NCBI GenBank assembly: GCA_048013815.1
Contig: CM106585.1
Span: 3,224,001 to 3,288,000 of the forward strand
Direction of reading: 5' to 3'
Source: Setoptus koraiensis
Lineage: Eukaryota > Arthropoda
DNA length: 64,000 nt
Below, piece by piece: positions 53,613-63,100 of this stretch. Below the pieces are notes generated by a model. The model was not told the DNA's origin. It was given only the letters and a program-made list of their open reading frames with translations, and made no database searches. The translations under genes and the position numbers were made by a program. Each line of letters starts with the position of its first letter. The first letter of the stretch is position 1.

Positions 53613-53990
53613 CAACTAATTGTCGTGGGGTTAATCTGTGTGGTAACTCTTGGAGCCGCGGAGAGAAAAGATGTACCATCAATAGCAGGGACCCCAACGA
53701 CAGTAAAGGATGCTCAGAAAGAAGTTGAACTTCTGAGAGAGTCCGCCAAAGCATTATGTGTGTCTCTGGACGAAGAGGTCATGACGCATCAGGAGAAATA
53801 TCTCATTCGACTAGCTTGTGCCCTCGTTAAACGAGAGCACAACTGCCTCCAAATCACCAGGATAGAATACATCCCAGTTATTCACGAAAAGAACATCGAA
53901 AAATTCAATGAATATAATCAGATGGAGGCAATTAAGGATGTGTTAACCGTAACGGATAACCGCCCATCTATAAAGGATAGGCTCTCATAA
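53613..53990 (+). other. Extra open frame after env in the Gypsy element
   Basis: About 125 codons are open between env and the polypurine tract, starting with a hydrophobic stretch (LIVVGLICVVTLGAA) and continuing as a charged, Glu- and Lys-rich sequence. No ATG heads it and I recognise no domain. It may be an accessory region of this Gypsy lineage. The element at 3731 has no counterpart. Confidence 0.4.
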
Positions 53991-54020
53991 ATCAAGATGT
54001 ACGACATCTTTCTTTTTTTA

Positions 54021-54030
54021 AGAAGGGGGA
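54021..54030 (+). other. Polypurine tract
   Basis: AGAAGGGGGA directly precedes the 3' LTR. Confidence 0.75.
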
Positions 54031-54178
54031 TGTTGTATTATACATAAAATATCTGTAACTGTGCTGCGCACAGATCAATGTTGTGCCGGCACCACTTATG
54101 TGCCTAATCTGCGCACGACTATAAAAGTCGCGCGTTATATTCCAAATAAACAGACTTTTACATCGAACTCTTACAACA
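54031..54178 (+). repeat. 3' LTR of the plus-strand Gypsy element
   Basis: 148 bp, TGTTGTATTATAC...TCTTACAACA. It has a TATA box (ACTATAAAAG near 54119), AATAAA near 54147 and a short palindrome, TGTGCTGCGCACA. It is similar in size to the 142-bp LTR at 3577. Confidence 0.85.
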
Positions 54179-54196
54179 CACAAAAAAGCAAGAGCG

Positions 54197-54650
54197 TAGT
54201 GATGGGGGGAGATCTCCCGCCACGGGAGAAATTTCTCCCGCCCAGGGAGAATTCTCCCGGGAGATTTTCTCCCTGGGAGCCTCCCGGGCTCTCCCGCTCC
54301 CGCGGATCTCCCGAGTCTCCCGAATGTCCCAATTTTCTCCCGAATCTCCCAAATTCTTCCCAAAACTCCCAAATTCCTCCCAAACCTCCCGAATGGACCA
54401 ACAGAAAATCAGAAATACAAAAAAAAAATGAAAAATAAACAAATATTCACTATTCTACTCAAGAAATTAAGCATATGTTTATTATTAGATTGATATTAGA
54501 ATGATATTAGAATGATATTAGAATGATATTAAAATGATATCAAAAGAAAAGAATGATTTAAGAAAAATCTCTTGCTAAATGAAATGTGGTTGTACGAACA
54601 ACACTCCTGCTATCTCATCCATGGCTATTCAGCATCGATTAGCTAAATCC
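54197..54650. repeat. Left terminal inverted repeat of the hAT/env element
   Basis: About 450 bp matching 59420-59871 in inverted orientation. The outer 200 bp is a dense run of CTCCC/GGGAG motifs with self-complementary stretches. The inner part is AT-rich with GATATTAGAAT repeats and a minus-strand AATAAA (54478-54483) that can serve the transposase transcript. It slightly overlaps the transposase C-terminus. Confidence 0.9.
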
Positions 54651-56881
54651 ATCACTGACCAACCCTGAGAGTCTTGCTGTTCCAGACTATCATCGTCGAA
54701 CCTACCAGCTTCAAGCTCAAATAGATGTAGAAAACTTGCCTCATCTGCGGAGATGCTCTCATCTATACTCTCTCCCCTCTCAATTCTTTGATCCAACAGT
54801 TCAACGTCGATTTCTTCTACGTATCCTCCGAAAGACTCCTCAAGTCTTCTATAATATCCTTCACTATCGATACTTCGACGTCCTTTGGCGGTTCTTCGCT
54901 GATTCTCATCTGTCTGGGCAAAATAGTACTTGAGTTTGGCCAGGTTTTCAAGAGTGTCTACCTCAAGACGATTGCGCTTGGCACTGTGTGCCCACTTAAG
55001 ATAGGAAAAAAGTCTTTCCACATTTGCGCTGGACGTCTTTATCGACAGGAGGCTGATCGCCAAATTCTTCAACAAGGATTTGGGCTTGAGGTACCACCAT
55101 TCCAGGGATCTCATCTTGTCCGACCTCGAATACTCGTAATGTGTCTGCTTTAAACGATATTTTCTTATCTCATCCGCTATTTTTCTTGCCATATTTTCGT
55201 CGAATTTAAGGTTATTCTTGACGTGATCGAATATCTTCACTTTGCTTCTTCTCATTGATTCGTCACTGAGAAATTGACAGTCGTACTTCGGATCAAGAAA
55301 GTACGTTGCCAGTAACAAATCCACATCAAGCTCATGAAATCGCTTCAGAAATATCTCAAAAGAATATTTACCGAAGTCGCACGACTTGTACTGACGTAGT
55401 TTTTTTGCCGCTCTCAGGTATTGATAAAGAAAGTCAGACAAACTACTACTGTCACTTTCAGCGACTCTAATAAGACTGTTGATCGGGTCTATCAGATGAA
55501 TTAGGTTTGTAACATGTTCCCAAAAAGACCTCTCCTTTGTATATTTTTCAATGCGAGTTCCAACTGCATGTGTCTTTATCGATAATTTGTTATGAGCGAC
55601 GGATTTCAAGAGGGCAAGAGCCGAGTACCATCGAACTTGAACAAAAGTTACCAAATTCGGAATCTTCTGAGCATGAGAAGGCGACGTTTTGAAGAACTTA
55701 ACTATTGATTTCGCTTTATCAAATGTCCTTTTCATGCCTTCGACATCAAATTGGTCTTGAATAATAAGATTGCAGTAGTGCGCCATGCACCTGTAACTTA
55801 TGATGCTTGGATATTCAGCTGCAAGATCATTGCGAGCTTTTTTTATGTTTGCCCCCTGGTCGGTGATTATTGATGATATGTTAGCATGACCAATCTCTTC
55901 AACCGCTAAGATCATCAACCTCTTGATGTAATTGGAGTCATGTCTGGCGCCGCTGTGATCGGTAACGCAGTAGACCATGCTACACCTATTCGGCAAAGCG
56001 AAATTAACAATGCAAGCGAATATGCTCCTCGAGCGAATATCCGACCAGAAATCGAATTCCAAAGACACTGTGTTGAATGAATCAGCTACCAGTTGTTTAA
56101 GATAGCTACCAGCCCTTCTTACATACTTGGGCATCAGTGTTTCCTTCACTCTGTTCCTGCTTGGTGGGAAATCTTTTGTATTCAGGGTCCCGAATATTTT
56201 CTTAAGATCTTCGGAGTCACATTCAAGAGGTAAAGCCTTGAGCACAATGTAACGCATCCACTTCTCCTCCATAGACTCCCGTTGTGAAACAACTCCCGTG
56301 CTACATTCGGGAACATTCATCATCAGGCTTTTTTCACGAACCGTCATTCGAGGGCACCTTTCCATCAAGTGTTGGATAAATCTGTCTTTTTGATAAGATT
56401 GCCAGGTTTGGTTGCATTTCCTGCATTGTGCTGCCAGATGGGCATTATTTCTAGCAGAGTTGAATTTCCTAACATATTTTTTTATGTCAAAGAAGTCTCG
56501 CGTTGGTTGGTTTTCGATGTCGTCGCCAGCATTTTCATTTTCATTTTCATCTCCATCTTCAACTTCATCTTCATCTTCATCTTCATTCTCATCTTCATTC
56601 TCATTTTCATTCTCATTTTCATTTTCATCTTCGTTTTCGTTTTCATCTTCGTTTTCATTCTCGCTGCTACATTCGTTTAGTCGATTGCTAGAGGGTGAAA
56701 CCTGACCAAATGGATACAATACTTGCGAACGACGGGAACCAGACGGTGTGGGTTCGACTATTTGGTCGAGCATAGCATCGTAGCATTCTTGATGGTAAAA
56801 TTTCTTCGGATTGCTTGCTGGACTTCCTACGTAATTTTCTCCTTCAATCAATTGCTTACAATCGTCACACTGTTTAGACAT
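54629..56881 (-). CDS. hAT transposase with zinc fingers
   Basis: DDE transposase of the hAT/env element. I take ATG 56881 (MSKQCDDCKQ), giving 750 codons; the frame also has an upstream ATG at 57073 adding 64 less typical residues. Layout: a CDDC...HQEC zinc-binding segment (residues 5-32), a Glu/Asn-rich run (about 72-125), a BED-type finger CRKCNQTW...HLMERC (about 150-180), a catalytic domain with EFDFWSD (about 275), ITDQGANIKKA (about 338) and YRCMAHYCNLIIQD (about 365), and the C-terminal dimerisation region SSANVERLFSYLKWAHSAKR (about 615). The frame is intact in length and motifs. It would bind the terminal repeats and move the whole element, including env. Confidence 0.9.
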   Translation of the reverse strand: MSKQCDDCKQLIEGENYVGSPASNPKKFYHQECYDAMLDQIVEPTPSGSRRSQVLYPFGQVSPSSNRLNECSSENENEDENENEDENENENENENEDENEDEDEDEVEDGDENENENAGDDIENQPTRDFFDIKKYVRKFNSARNNAHLAAQCRKCNQTWQSYQKDRFIQHLMERCPRMTVREKSLMMNVPECSTGVVSQRESMEEKWMRYIVLKALPLECDSEDLKKIFGTLNTKDFPPSRNRVKETLMPKYVRRAGSYLKQLVADSFNTVSLEFDFWSDIRSRSIFACIVNFALPNRCSMVYCVTDHSGARHDSNYIKRLMILAVEEIGHANISSIITDQGANIKKARNDLAAEYPSIISYRCMAHYCNLIIQDQFDVEGMKRTFDKAKSIVKFFKTSPSHAQKIPNLVTFVQVRWYSALALLKSVAHNKLSIKTHAVGTRIEKYTKERSFWEHVTNLIHLIDPINSLIRVAESDSSSLSDFLYQYLRAAKKLRQYKSCDFGKYSFEIFLKRFHELDVDLLLATYFLDPKYDCQFLSDESMRRSKVKIFDHVKNNLKFDENMARKIADEIRKYRLKQTHYEYSRSDKMRSLEWWYLKPKSLLKNLAISLLSIKTSSANVERLFSYLKWAHSAKRNRLEVDTLENLAKLKYYFAQTDENQRRTAKGRRSIDSEGYYRRLEESFGGYVEEIDVELLDQRIERGESIDESISADEASFLHLFELEAGRFDDDSLEQQDSQGWSVMDLANRC
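56530..56668. repeat. CATTTT/CATCTT hexanucleotide-type repeat inside the transposase gene
   Basis: A simple repeat encoding the alternating Glu, Asn and Asp run of the transposase. The Phe- and Ser-rich plus-strand frames over it are shadows. Confidence 0.85.
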
Positions 56882-57816
56882 CTTTCTATACGTATCTTCT
56901 TGTTTGCCTCTATCCAACTTGTTATTTATATAAATCATGCGAAGTCTATAGATCGAATACAAAAACATCAATAAGTAGAACATGACTGAATTATGGGCAT
57001 CTAACAAATCGACTCTTATAGTGAAAGACTGTCTAGTACTGATGATGTCATCAAAAATCATGCCTTTAGACAATTTTCAACTCGGTGTAGATTTCCATAG
57101 TTGAAAGGAATATTTCATCGACAGTAAGCCTCCTAGCTAATGTATCGCACGTGTCATTTACATGTCAAGACAATGGGCCAACTAGCGACCCAAATTCAGA
57201 TCAAACAAAACAGATTAAGCTTATTCCTACAATGCCTATCACGTCTGATTTTCAGCTTTTGGAAAACTTGCAAAATATCTCCCAAGTTTTGTAGGAGCGT
57301 TGTTCACGTGATGAACACGATCTAGATGTACAATGTTTACCCAACCCGATCACGATCGGTTTTTTTGCTTGAATATTATAATTGTACAAATTTTTTGGAC
57401 ATCAAGACCAAAGTGCCTGACAAATCTAGTCGAAATCAAATAGGTAAATCGCGGATTTGACCTTAACAATAACCTTCTAGAATGCAAAGCAAGGAAGATT
57501 CAATTTTCAGATAACTGTTTTGAAATCCGAGTTGAAAGATTTGAAGGGAAGTTAATATAAATTACAAAGATTGAGCTCATTACAAGTTCAATAATTAAAC
57601 TGACAACAAGTTCAATAATCAAACTGACAACAAGTTCAATAATCAAACTGACAACAAGTTCAATAATCAAACTGACAACAAGTTCAATAATCAAACTGAC
57701 AACAAGTTCAATAATCAAACTGACAACAAGTTCAATAATCAAACTGACAACAAGTTCAATAATCAAACTGACAACAAGTTCAATAATCAAACTGACAACA
57801 AATTCATTTGGAAGAA
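56882..57816. promoter_or_regulatory. Divergent promoter region of the hAT/env element
   Basis: About 930 bp between the two start codons. It contains the 24-bp tandem array (57585-57805) next to env and AT-rich unique DNA next to the transposase. By position it must hold the promoters of both genes. No clear TATA or initiator can be assigned. Confidence 0.45.
57585..57805. repeat. 24-bp tandem repeat, about nine copies
   Basis: Units of ACAAGTTCAATAATCAAACT plus GACA, almost identical, ending about 12 bp before the env start codon. The minus-strand IIELVVSL reading is a by-product of the 24-bp period. Confidence 0.93.
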
Positions 57817-59418
57817 ATGGCTAGAATTTTGCCTATGCTACTATTGGTAATCTTCATGTTTGGAGACACCGGGAGCGTCCTTGATCAAGCAGAGGAATTT
57901 GAACGAGTTTCGTCAATCCGTTGGATCAGTCAGGAAAAATTTGCACTACACAGCGTGGACACTTGGATTAATTCTATCCACTACAGAAACCCTTGTGGTT
58001 CCGTCAACTTCAGCTCAGCCGCTAAGGATTCGTATTTATCGATTTGCAACGAAATGTTCGATCGTAATCTAGTCAATTGCCTGCGATTCTGCACTCCAAC
58101 CATCCAACGAGACACCATTCTGAATATCCGATACACAAGAGACATACGTCATACGTTCTCAGATGTCCTCGAGTACATAAGCGACTTCTTCCCCGGACTG
58201 GTATCTAAACCAATTTTTAAGGTTGCCGACATTCTCATCGATGGGATCTCTAAATTTTGGGCGAGCTCTGCGTCACGCCCTTTAGCATCATTAGAGGAAG
58301 CCGAATCAGAATCACAACGGCAAGGTATGCTTCTTAGAGCTGAATCTTCTCTGGTTGGTACATCTAAAGCAAATCTAAAACTAAATGTGATTGACGACTC
58401 ATACTCTTTCTGGGATATATTCTCGAGCTCGAGAATGCAGCAATTGCTCGAAATGCAGACGGTGAAAGCCGTCAATCTTTCAAGTACAGTATTGAGTTTG
58501 CACGAAATCAAAGAGGCCCTCGACGACATACGACAAAATTGGCAGAGAGGAAAGCTCAGTCCGAAATTTTACGACCTCGTTGGACGAGAAAGGGTTTGTG
58601 GATCGAGTCAATGTGACTCAGCTCGCCCAATAAGCTGTACACTCGACGAGCGTAACCAGAAGGCTACATTTTATTATGTTGCGCCATTGTTTTCGAATGA
58701 AATTCAATTGTTCAAGGCCCACTCCTTTAAATTTTTTACCAAGATAGGACAGAAATATTGCATGAAAAAATACATTGGACCCAGTTATGTATATTTTGAT
58801 ACTGCGAAGGGTTGTATTTTTCCAGCTAACGAATTGGACTCAGTGAAGGATTCGTTCCCGATAGGGAAGTGCTCGAGAGGGTTTACTAAACACAGTGGAT
58901 ACTCTTGGGAGCTGGGGAATTGCAGAAAAACAGCAGAGAAAGCTCTTGAATTGGCAAAGCCATCCGTATTGTACGAGAATGATGAAACGATAGTATGGTG
59001 CTACCTCAGAAAGATCAAGATCGAAGGGTCTCTTTATGATTGCCCAGACTATGTTTTTCGATTGCAAAAGGATATAGAATTTCTTATTGATGGTGTGGGA
59101 TATAGGAATTTACTGCCACGCTCATTCTTATCCAACAATCCAATCGAATCAGTTTTATCACCGAACGATGATATAGATACAGAAGATATCGATAGTGACT
59201 TCACTATGACGGATCTTTATCTAGCTTTGGGTTTGATTGCATTATTTTTAATATTGTCGATAGGTGGAGCCTACATCAGGTATTATATCAAGACTAGAAA
59301 CAAACGCGATCAAGCTAGGATGCGCGAGTCTCTAGATGAAGAGGTTCAAGTGAGTGTTTTAGAAAATCTCACCCGGATGAGACACAGCCGAGACCACCGC
59401 GTCGAAACAGACGTTTGA
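57817..59418 (+). CDS. Env-like transmembrane glycoprotein carried by the hAT element
   Basis: ATG at 57817, 533 codons (a TTG nine bases upstream is unlikely as a start). Residues 1-23 look like a signal peptide (MARILPMLLLVIFMF). The middle has paired cysteines and a hydrophobic/amphipathic region after a YTRDIR basic site. The C-terminal ectodomain has IQLFKAHSFKFFTKIGQKYC, GPSYVYFDTAKGC, VWCYLRKIKIEG and DCPDYVFRLQKDIEF blocks. These correspond to LQADPFRHYTNL, GDSYSIYNATSNC, IYCINNNITVEG and CPPYVFKLGADV in the Gypsy env at 3731. A membrane segment (about 467-488) precedes a charged cytoplasmic tail of about 45 residues. It looks whole. Its parent family is Gypsy-type env; a baculovirus-F-like fold is possible but not shown here. 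Confidence 0.88.
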   Translation: MARILPMLLLVIFMFGDTGSVLDQAEEFERVSSIRWISQEKFALHSVDTWINSIHYRNPCGSVNFSSAAKDSYLSICNEMFDRNLVNCLRFCTPTIQRDTILNIRYTRDIRHTFSDVLEYISDFFPGLVSKPIFKVADILIDGISKFWASSASRPLASLEEAESESQRQGMLLRAESSLVGTSKANLKLNVIDDSYSFWDIFSSSRMQQLLEMQTVKAVNLSSTVLSLHEIKEALDDIRQNWQRGKLSPKFYDLVGRERVCGSSQCDSARPISCTLDERNQKATFYYVAPLFSNEIQLFKAHSFKFFTKIGQKYCMKKYIGPSYVYFDTAKGCIFPANELDSVKDSFPIGKCSRGFTKHSGYSWELGNCRKTAEKALELAKPSVLYENDETIVWCYLRKIKIEGSLYDCPDYVFRLQKDIEFLIDGVGYRNLLPRSFLSNNPIESVLSPNDDIDTEDIDSDFTMTDLYLALGLIALFLILSIGGAYIRYYIKTRNKRDQARMRESLDEEVQVSVLENLTRMRHSRDHRVETDV

Positions 59419-59419
59419 T

Positions 59420-59871
59420 ATTTTGAGATATAGCTAATCGATGCTGAATAGCCATGGATGAGATAGCAGGAGTGTTGTTCGTACAACCACATTTGATTTA
59501 GCATGATATTTTTCTTAAATCTTTCTTTTCTTTTGATATGATTTTAATATCATTCTAATATCATTCTAATATCTATCTAATTTCAATGAATTAATAAACA
59601 TATGCTTATTTTCTTGAGTAGAATAGTGAATATTTGTTTATTTTTCATTTTTTTTTTTGTATTTCTGATTTTCTGTTGGTCCATTTGGGAGATTTGGGAG
59701 AAATTCGGGAGGTTTGGGAGGAATTTGGGAGATTCGGGAGAAAATTGGGACATTCGGGAGACTCGGGAGATCCGCGGGCGCGGGAGAGCCCGGGAGGCTC
59801 CCATGGGTGAATCTCCCGGGGAGCGGGAGATGTTCTCCCATGGGCGGGAGATCGATCTCCCCCCATCACTA
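59420..59871. repeat. Right terminal inverted repeat of the hAT/env element
   Basis: Inverted partner of 54197-54650. It contains AATAAA at 59593-59598 just past the env stop, so each repeat supplies a poly(A) signal to the gene that runs into it. The outer 200 bp is the GGGAG-rich palindromic region. Confidence 0.9.
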
Positions 59872-59879
59872 CAAGAGCG

Positions 59880-60010
59880 AATCATTTCAACTTACCACGC
59901 GTTAGCACAAAGTTGAGAAAATCGTCTCAAGTCTATCAGGATGCCGGATGTAGATTAAAGTCATCGATATAAAGGCAACAAAAGAGAGCTGCAAGCTAGA
60001 CCAACTGTCT
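59880..60010. other. Intergenic DNA
   Basis: Short unique stretch between the hAT target duplication and the 3' end of the right-hand host gene. No feature is seen. Confidence 0.6.
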
Positions 60011-60016
60011 TTGAAT

Positions 60017-60022
60017 TTTTAT
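60017..60022 (-). terminator. Poly(A) signal of the repeat-built host gene
   Basis: AATAAA on the minus strand about 100 bp past the stop codon of the 60121-64000 gene. Confidence 0.55.
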
Positions 60023-60120
60023 TCACGAAATAACTATCACTAATGATCTCTCACACACATACTATGTCATTTGTAGCGAAGTGGCTAATATCAATTTATC
60101 GCTACGGTTCCATTGAAGAT

Positions 60121-63100
60121 TCATGGTGCAACAGAAGCAGCTTTTGCTGCCAACTGCTTTGCCTCGTCAACAGAACCTAATTTACCACCACTATCTTTAT
60201 CCTGTTTGGGTATAAGTTTAGCCACGTTTGGAGGGACAAATCCTTTACCTTTGATAGCTTCTTTGATCAACGGGTTCGAGGTCAGGTTGGTCGCAGCGAG
60301 TTGTTGATGTTGTCCTTCAGAGGACTTTGAGTTCCTACTAGAACTGGTAGTTGCACTCTCTGATTTCTTTTTATCATTTTTGTCACTCTTTTTATCGTCA
60401 TCTTTTGACTTCTCATCGTCATCAGAATCAACCTTTTTTGTCTTCTCATCTGCGTCGATCTTGTCGCTTTTGGAGTCCTCTTCAGTGTGGCGTTTATTTT
60501 TGATATGTGAATCATCAGATTTGGCCGAATTATCAGAGGAGCCTTTAGAGTATTTGTCTGACGGCTTCTCTGTCGATTCTGTTATTGTGCTAGCAGTTTC
60601 TTTCTCACTATTTGAGGGCTTCGCTGTGCTAGGGTTTGTTTCTTTCGTTGTTTCTATGACCGAACTACGACTACCACCACTCTCGTTAAGCCGAGACTCA
60701 TCATGTTTGTGCTTTCTCTTGCCGAATGACAGTCGTATGGGCCTATCATCGTCTTTGTCAAGTGGCTCGCCGTCATCGCCTTCATCGCTGGCAAACACAT
60801 TAAGAAGATCGTTGAATGCTTCACCGATATACCCAAACAGATCATTGTCTTTGTGATGCTTCTTTCTTTTCTTTTTCTTGTGTTTCCTACCAGGCTTCTC
60901 TTCTCTATCCTCCTCGTCTAGTGAACTTCTACTACCCGATTTAAGTGATACAGAAGCGTCAGCCGACCCGCCAGCCGATGCGCTAGCATTCACTTTCACT
61001 TGCGACGACTTATCAGACTTGTCCTTCTCATAACTGCTTAGCTTATTCTTTGTAGTCTGTGATCCCTCCGATGAAGATCGCAATTTTTCACGTAGTTGAG
61101 CCACAAGTCGTTTCAATTCTCTGAGTTTTTTAGTAAGCTGGGCTTTAGTTGAATGACGAATGTCGTCATCATCATCGTCAGTATCACTGTATTCCTCATC
61201 GTTCTTCTCATCCTTGTTCTTGAACATATTTTCAACAGGTTTTGCCAAAGCATCGACTGGCTTCATAGCGACGTCGTGAATTTTATCTAGAGTATTTATG
61301 ACTGGATTTTTCTTATCCTTTTCGAGACCCATAATTTTATCTATTGGTTTCATAGCAAACTCTAATGGAGCTTGAGCGATCTTGTGCAGAGTATCGAATC
61401 CTTTGACAGTCACACTTTTGTCGTCTTTTTCCTCTTGATGCTCTTTCTTGTCAGCCTTTCTCTCTCCATCCTCATTATCCCTTCCTTTGAACATTGACTC
61501 TATCGGCCTAGCTACGGTATTGATTGCAGACTTTGTCATGTTGTGTATGGCATCGCCTGTCGACAAAATAGGATTCCTCTTGCCATCTTTATCAAGACCT
61601 AGTAGGTGATCAGTGGAATTGACCAACATCTCTACAGGTTTCTGACCTATTTCGTGCGCTTTATCTAGCACCTTACCGGTGAATGTTTCATCGTCTTTCT
61701 TATCACCATCAGCACCTTCTTTAGGCCTCTTTTCGTCTCTATCTTTCTTAGTTCTGCTGTCACTTTTCAGATCATTATTCTTCTCAGTTATGTCCGAATG
61801 TGCTGAAGCGCTTACTTTTACAGTGCTGGCACCATTAGATTGGTCAGACTTTTTTTTTTCGTCCTCATTATCCCTTCCTTTGAACATTGACTCTATCGGC
61901 CTAGCTACGGTATTGATTGCAGACTTTGTCATGTTGTGTATGGCATCGCCTGTCGACAAAATAGGATTCTTCCTGCCTTCTTTATCTAGACCGAATAGGT
62001 GATCAGTGGAATTGACCAACATCTCTACAGGTTTCTGACCTAATTCGTGCGCTTTATCTAGCACCTTACCGGTGAATGTTTCATCTTCTTTGGAGCGCTT
62101 CTCATCCTCCCTAGATCGCGACTTGTTTTCTCTCAGTTTCTCGTCCTCTCGCAACATTTTATCACCGTCCCCTTTATCGTCGTTTCCTTTGAACATTGAC
62201 TCTATCGGCCTAGCTACGGTATTGATTGCAGACTTTGTCATGTTGTGTATGGCATCGCCTGTCGATAAAATAGGATTCCTCTTGCCATCTTTATCAAGAC
62301 CTAGTAGGTGATCAGTGGAATTGACCAACATCTCTACAGGCTTTTGGCCCACTTCGTGCATTTTATCCAAAACTTTACCAGTGAATGTTTCATCATCTCT
62401 CTTCTCACTCTCAGCGCCTCCTTTTGGCCTCTTTTCGTCTTCTTCTTTCTTACTTCTGCTGTCACTTTTTAGATCATTATTCTTCACAGTTCTATCCGAA
62501 TTTGCGGATACGCTCGAACCCGAACCACTTGAACCAGTAGAGTAAGAATGTGCTGAAGCGCTAGAACCTGAATTGCCTGAGCCAGTAGAGTAAGAATGTG
62601 CTGAAGCGCTTGAACCCGAACCGCCTGAACCTGAACCGCTTGAACCCGAACCGCCTGAACCAGTAGAGTAAGAATGTGCTGAAGCGCTTGAACCTGAACC
62701 GCCTGAACCGGTAGCGCTAGATTGTGCTGAAGCGCTTGATTTTATAGTGCTGGCACCACTAAAGTGGTCGGATTTTCTATCTTCACTTCTTTCATCTTTC
62801 TTCGCCTCCTCTTTCTTCTTATATCCATCTTCTTTAGAAGATTCTTTCTGATGATCATGCGAATCTGAATCAAATCTCATTGTACTGTTTGCTAGATCTT
62901 CGATTGGTTTTGCAATCATGTCTATTGGGGCCTTAATTGTCTCATGTATTGCATCGGCAGTCTTCAGTATTGGATCGTTCTTCTTATCGCTATTAAACAA
63001 CTTATGCCCGGGTTCTAATATTTTTTCCAAAGGAACCTTGCCAATGTCATGTATTTTATCGAACACTCTGGCCGTTTGAGATTCATTGTTTCGCCTTTCA

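Larger units (their letters stand above)
47684..54178 (+). mobile_element. Ty3/Gypsy retrovirus-like element with env, 5' end not seen
   Basis: A long open gag-pol-env frame, an extra open frame, a polypurine tract and a 148-bp 3' LTR (54031-54178). No 5' LTR or leader is visible: the frame begins where the inverted relative at 41726-47683 ends. Most of its coding region is open. With the 5' part absent I class it as incomplete. The similar LTR tail, zinc knuckles and protease region show it belongs with the 41726 element. Confidence 0.85.
54197..59871. mobile_element. hAT DNA transposon carrying transposase and env-like gene, looks whole
   Basis: This is a 5,675-bp element. Both ends read TAGTGATGGGGGGAGATC from outside in. 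Perfect 8-bp target duplications CAAGAGCG lie at 54189-54196 and 59872-59879, the size known for hAT elements. The inverted repeats extend about 450 bp (54197-54650 and 59420-59871) and include GGGAGA-rich hairpins and an AATAAA for each gene. Two genes diverge from a centre with a 24-bp tandem array: a hAT transposase (minus) and an env-like glycoprotein (plus). Both frames look open throughout. The insertion is 18 bp beyond the 3' LTR of the Gypsy element. No LTR, primer site or other retroelement part flanks env inside the element. Confidence 0.9.

Noticed and set aside
56369-56705. Phe-, Ser- or His-rich plus-strand frames
   Set aside because: Shadows of the Glu/Asn-coding simple repeat in the minus-strand hAT transposase.
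57585-57790. Minus-strand frame with repeated IIELVVSL
   Set aside because: It is produced by the 24-bp tandem repeat, whose length is a multiple of three. It is not a gene.
57817-59418. Env as part of an LTR element nested in the hAT element
   Set aside because: No LTRs, primer site, polypurine tract, pol remnant or target duplication lies between env and the hAT repeats.
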